Origin: Candidatus Aminicenantota bacterium
Lineage (GTDB): Bacteria > Acidobacteriota > Aminicenantia > Aminicenantales > Saccharicenantaceae
Assembly: GCA_011048485.1 (NCBI GenBank)
Contig: DSDX01000124.1
Location: forward strand, 1-6,740
Length of the DNA stretch: 6,740 bases
Direction: 5' to 3'
Below, one piece after another: positions 5,966 through 6,740 of the stretch. Made by a program: the position numbers and the translations under genes. The notes below the pieces were generated by a model. It saw only the letters and a program-made list of their open reading frames with translations. It did not search any database and was not told the DNA's origin. Position 1 is the stretch's first letter. Each line of letters begins with the position of its first letter.

Positions 5966-5999
5966 TCCATACATTCGGCGCCGCGGAGGGAATTGTCAA
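5966..5999 (-). promoter_or_regulatory. Possible promoter of the 5253-5942 gene
   Basis: A perfect TTGACA (minus strand, 5999-5994) lies in the 83-bp gap after the neighbouring gene. The -10 is poor: GAATGT sits at 17-bp spacing, and the better TGTATG or TATGGA are 20-22 bp away. Either an atypical -10 is used, or the TTGACA is chance and the gene is co-transcribed with the gene upstream at 6026-6740. Confidence 0.35.
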
Positions 6000-6025
6000 G
6001 GGTTGAGCGCAGGTTTCGGAAAAAG

Positions 6026-6740
6026 TCAGCGGACGACGATCTCGTCGACGAAAACCCAGGAGAGGCTGCCGGCCGAGACGTGCCAATCGGGGAGGTGCTT
6101 GGTCCCCTCGACACGGAAGCGGACATACTGGATACCGGCCAGGGAGCCCGGCTCGGTCATGTCGTCCGACCAGGAGAAGGCGCGGGTGACGTCCTCGTCC
6201 CGATGGTCCCCGAAAACGGCCTTGGCCCCGATCTCGCGGAACGCCGCGCCGTCGGCCGAGACCGAACAGGCGACCCGGTCGGGATGCAGGATCCAGCTTC
6301 GGTGGTCGGACAGGGTGCTGAGCGTGATCTCGCGGGCCGTGACCGCCTTTCCAAGGTCCACGGTCAGTTCGAAATCGAGGCCCTCCCAGCCCAGCCAGTG
6401 GACCCTGAAGTCGCCGGCCCCCCGCACGCCGTCCGCGAGCACGGCCGTGTCGCCCCTGGCGTATTTCTGCGACGGGGGCGGGTCCGCATCGACCGGCCGG
6501 CGGAAGGCCAGATTGCCCTCGACCTGGACGTCGATGAACCGCCTGACGCCTTCGACGTAGGCCGCCGGCGTCAGACCGGCCTCGCTGAGCGTCCGGACGC
6601 CGCCCGCGCGGCATCGCCCGGCGAAATCGTCGATGAGCGCGACCATGCCCGGCTTGGCGACGAAGCGCCCGCCCTTCTCCTCGTAGAAACCGCGCGGGCC
6701 GAACATGTCGTTCTTGCCGATCTCGAGGGTCGCGTACATG
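6026..6740 (-). CDS. C-terminal part of a probable glycoside hydrolase with F5/8 type C domain, 5' partial
   Basis: The frame runs off the right edge. A Met codon at 6739 is present, but the residues that follow (YATLEIGKNDMFGPRGFY) look internal and no upstream sequence can be seen, so the real start is outside. 237 residues are visible. Residues ~25-75 are helical, with GVRTLSEAGLTPAAYVEGV. From ~76 a discoidin-like F5/8 type C beta-sandwich begins: NLAF, ALVDG-like VLADGVRG (100-107), WLGWEGLDFELTVDLGK, the HRSWI.HPD segment (146-154), SVSADGAAFREIG, and a closing VRF.V.G ... VFVDEIVV. This module with the SWI.HP segment is common at the C-terminus of GH20 hexosaminidases and of DUF4838-type proteins, where it binds sugars. 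Which enzyme it belongs to cannot be told from this part. The protein is probably exported, as relatives are, but no signal is visible. The domain call is good; the enzyme class is inference. Confidence 0.85.
   Translation of the reverse strand, partial: MYATLEIGKNDMFGPRGFYEEKGGRFVAKPGMVALIDDFAGRCRAGGVRTLSEAGLTPAAYVEGVRRFIDVQVEGNLAFRRPVDADPPPSQKYARGDTAVLADGVRGAGDFRVHWLGWEGLDFELTVDLGKAVTAREITLSTLSDHRSWILHPDRVACSVSADGAAFREIGAKAVFGDHRDEDVTRAFSWSDDMTEPGSLAGIQYVRFRVEGTKHLPDWHVSAGSLSWVFVDEIVVR

Noticed and set aside
5943..6614. Upstream extension of the 5253-5942 frame to a start at 6614
   Set aside because: The extra residues are Arg/Gly/Pro-rich out-of-frame translation of the F5/8C gene. A strong ribosome site and signal peptide fix the start at 5942.
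1..6740. Frequent CTCGAG and GACCTCG-type strings that look like a dispersed repeat
   Set aside because: They fall in coding frames as Leu-Glu, Asp-Leu and similar common codon pairs; codon bias in GC-rich DNA explains them.
1..6740. Defence system, CRISPR array, toxin-antitoxin or phage genes
   Set aside because: I looked for direct repeats with spacers, small overlapping gene pairs and nuclease or helicase motifs and found none; every gene fits metabolism, cell wall or secreted functions.

Overview
The window is a GC-rich, tightly packed stretch of bacterial chromosome with six protein genes. Three read on the plus strand (3-1376, 1454-2722, 2780/2789-4513) and three on the minus strand (4520-5107, 5253-5942, 6026-6740). 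The two blocks converge near 4513-4520. The first and last genes are cut by the window edges. No gap without a gene exceeds about 145 bases, and I see no tRNA, rRNA, CRISPR array, transposase or phage gene. The cell wall enzymes (a YcbB-type L,D-transpeptidase lipoprotein and a Tat-exported DUF882/MepK-type peptidase) point to a diderm with DAP-type peptidoglycan. The GC-rich style and the mix of secreted sugar-active proteins with a LarA racemase would fit an Acidobacteriota or Aminicenantes-like lineage, but that placement is an impression, not a demonstration.

Left part: a six-hairpin (alpha/alpha-toroid) glycosidase-like protein of unknown substrate ends at 1376. It is followed at once by a long perfect hairpin (23-bp stem, 3-nt loop, 1377-1425) that resembles a REP/RAYT-type mobile palindrome and could also act as a terminator. 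Next comes a LarA-family nickel-pincer racemase/epimerase with every expected catalytic residue in place. Its cofactor genes (larB, larC, larE) are not in the window.

Centre: a YcbB/LdtD-like L,D-transpeptidase, which makes 3-3 peptidoglycan crosslinks, and a MepK/YcbK-like peptidase, whose E. coli relative cuts them, face each other tail to tail with 6 bases between their stop codons. Their predicted promoters share a TGGARA -35 box, a spacer of exactly 17 bp and a TAnAAT -10 box, so the maker and the breaker may be expressed together although they are on opposite strands.

Right part: a secreted protein of unknown function carries two copies of a basic-segment / Gly-rich hydrophobic hairpin / SxAER unit and ends in an outer-membrane-like beta signal. 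Last is the C-terminal part of a large protein with an F5/8 type C (discoidin-like) carbohydrate-binding domain, probably from a secreted glycoside hydrolase.

The points most worth following up are the palindrome, the convergent crosslink maker/breaker pair with matched promoters, the likely leaderless starts marked by TAGAAT boxes, and the internally duplicated protein. None of these alone proves a new system.
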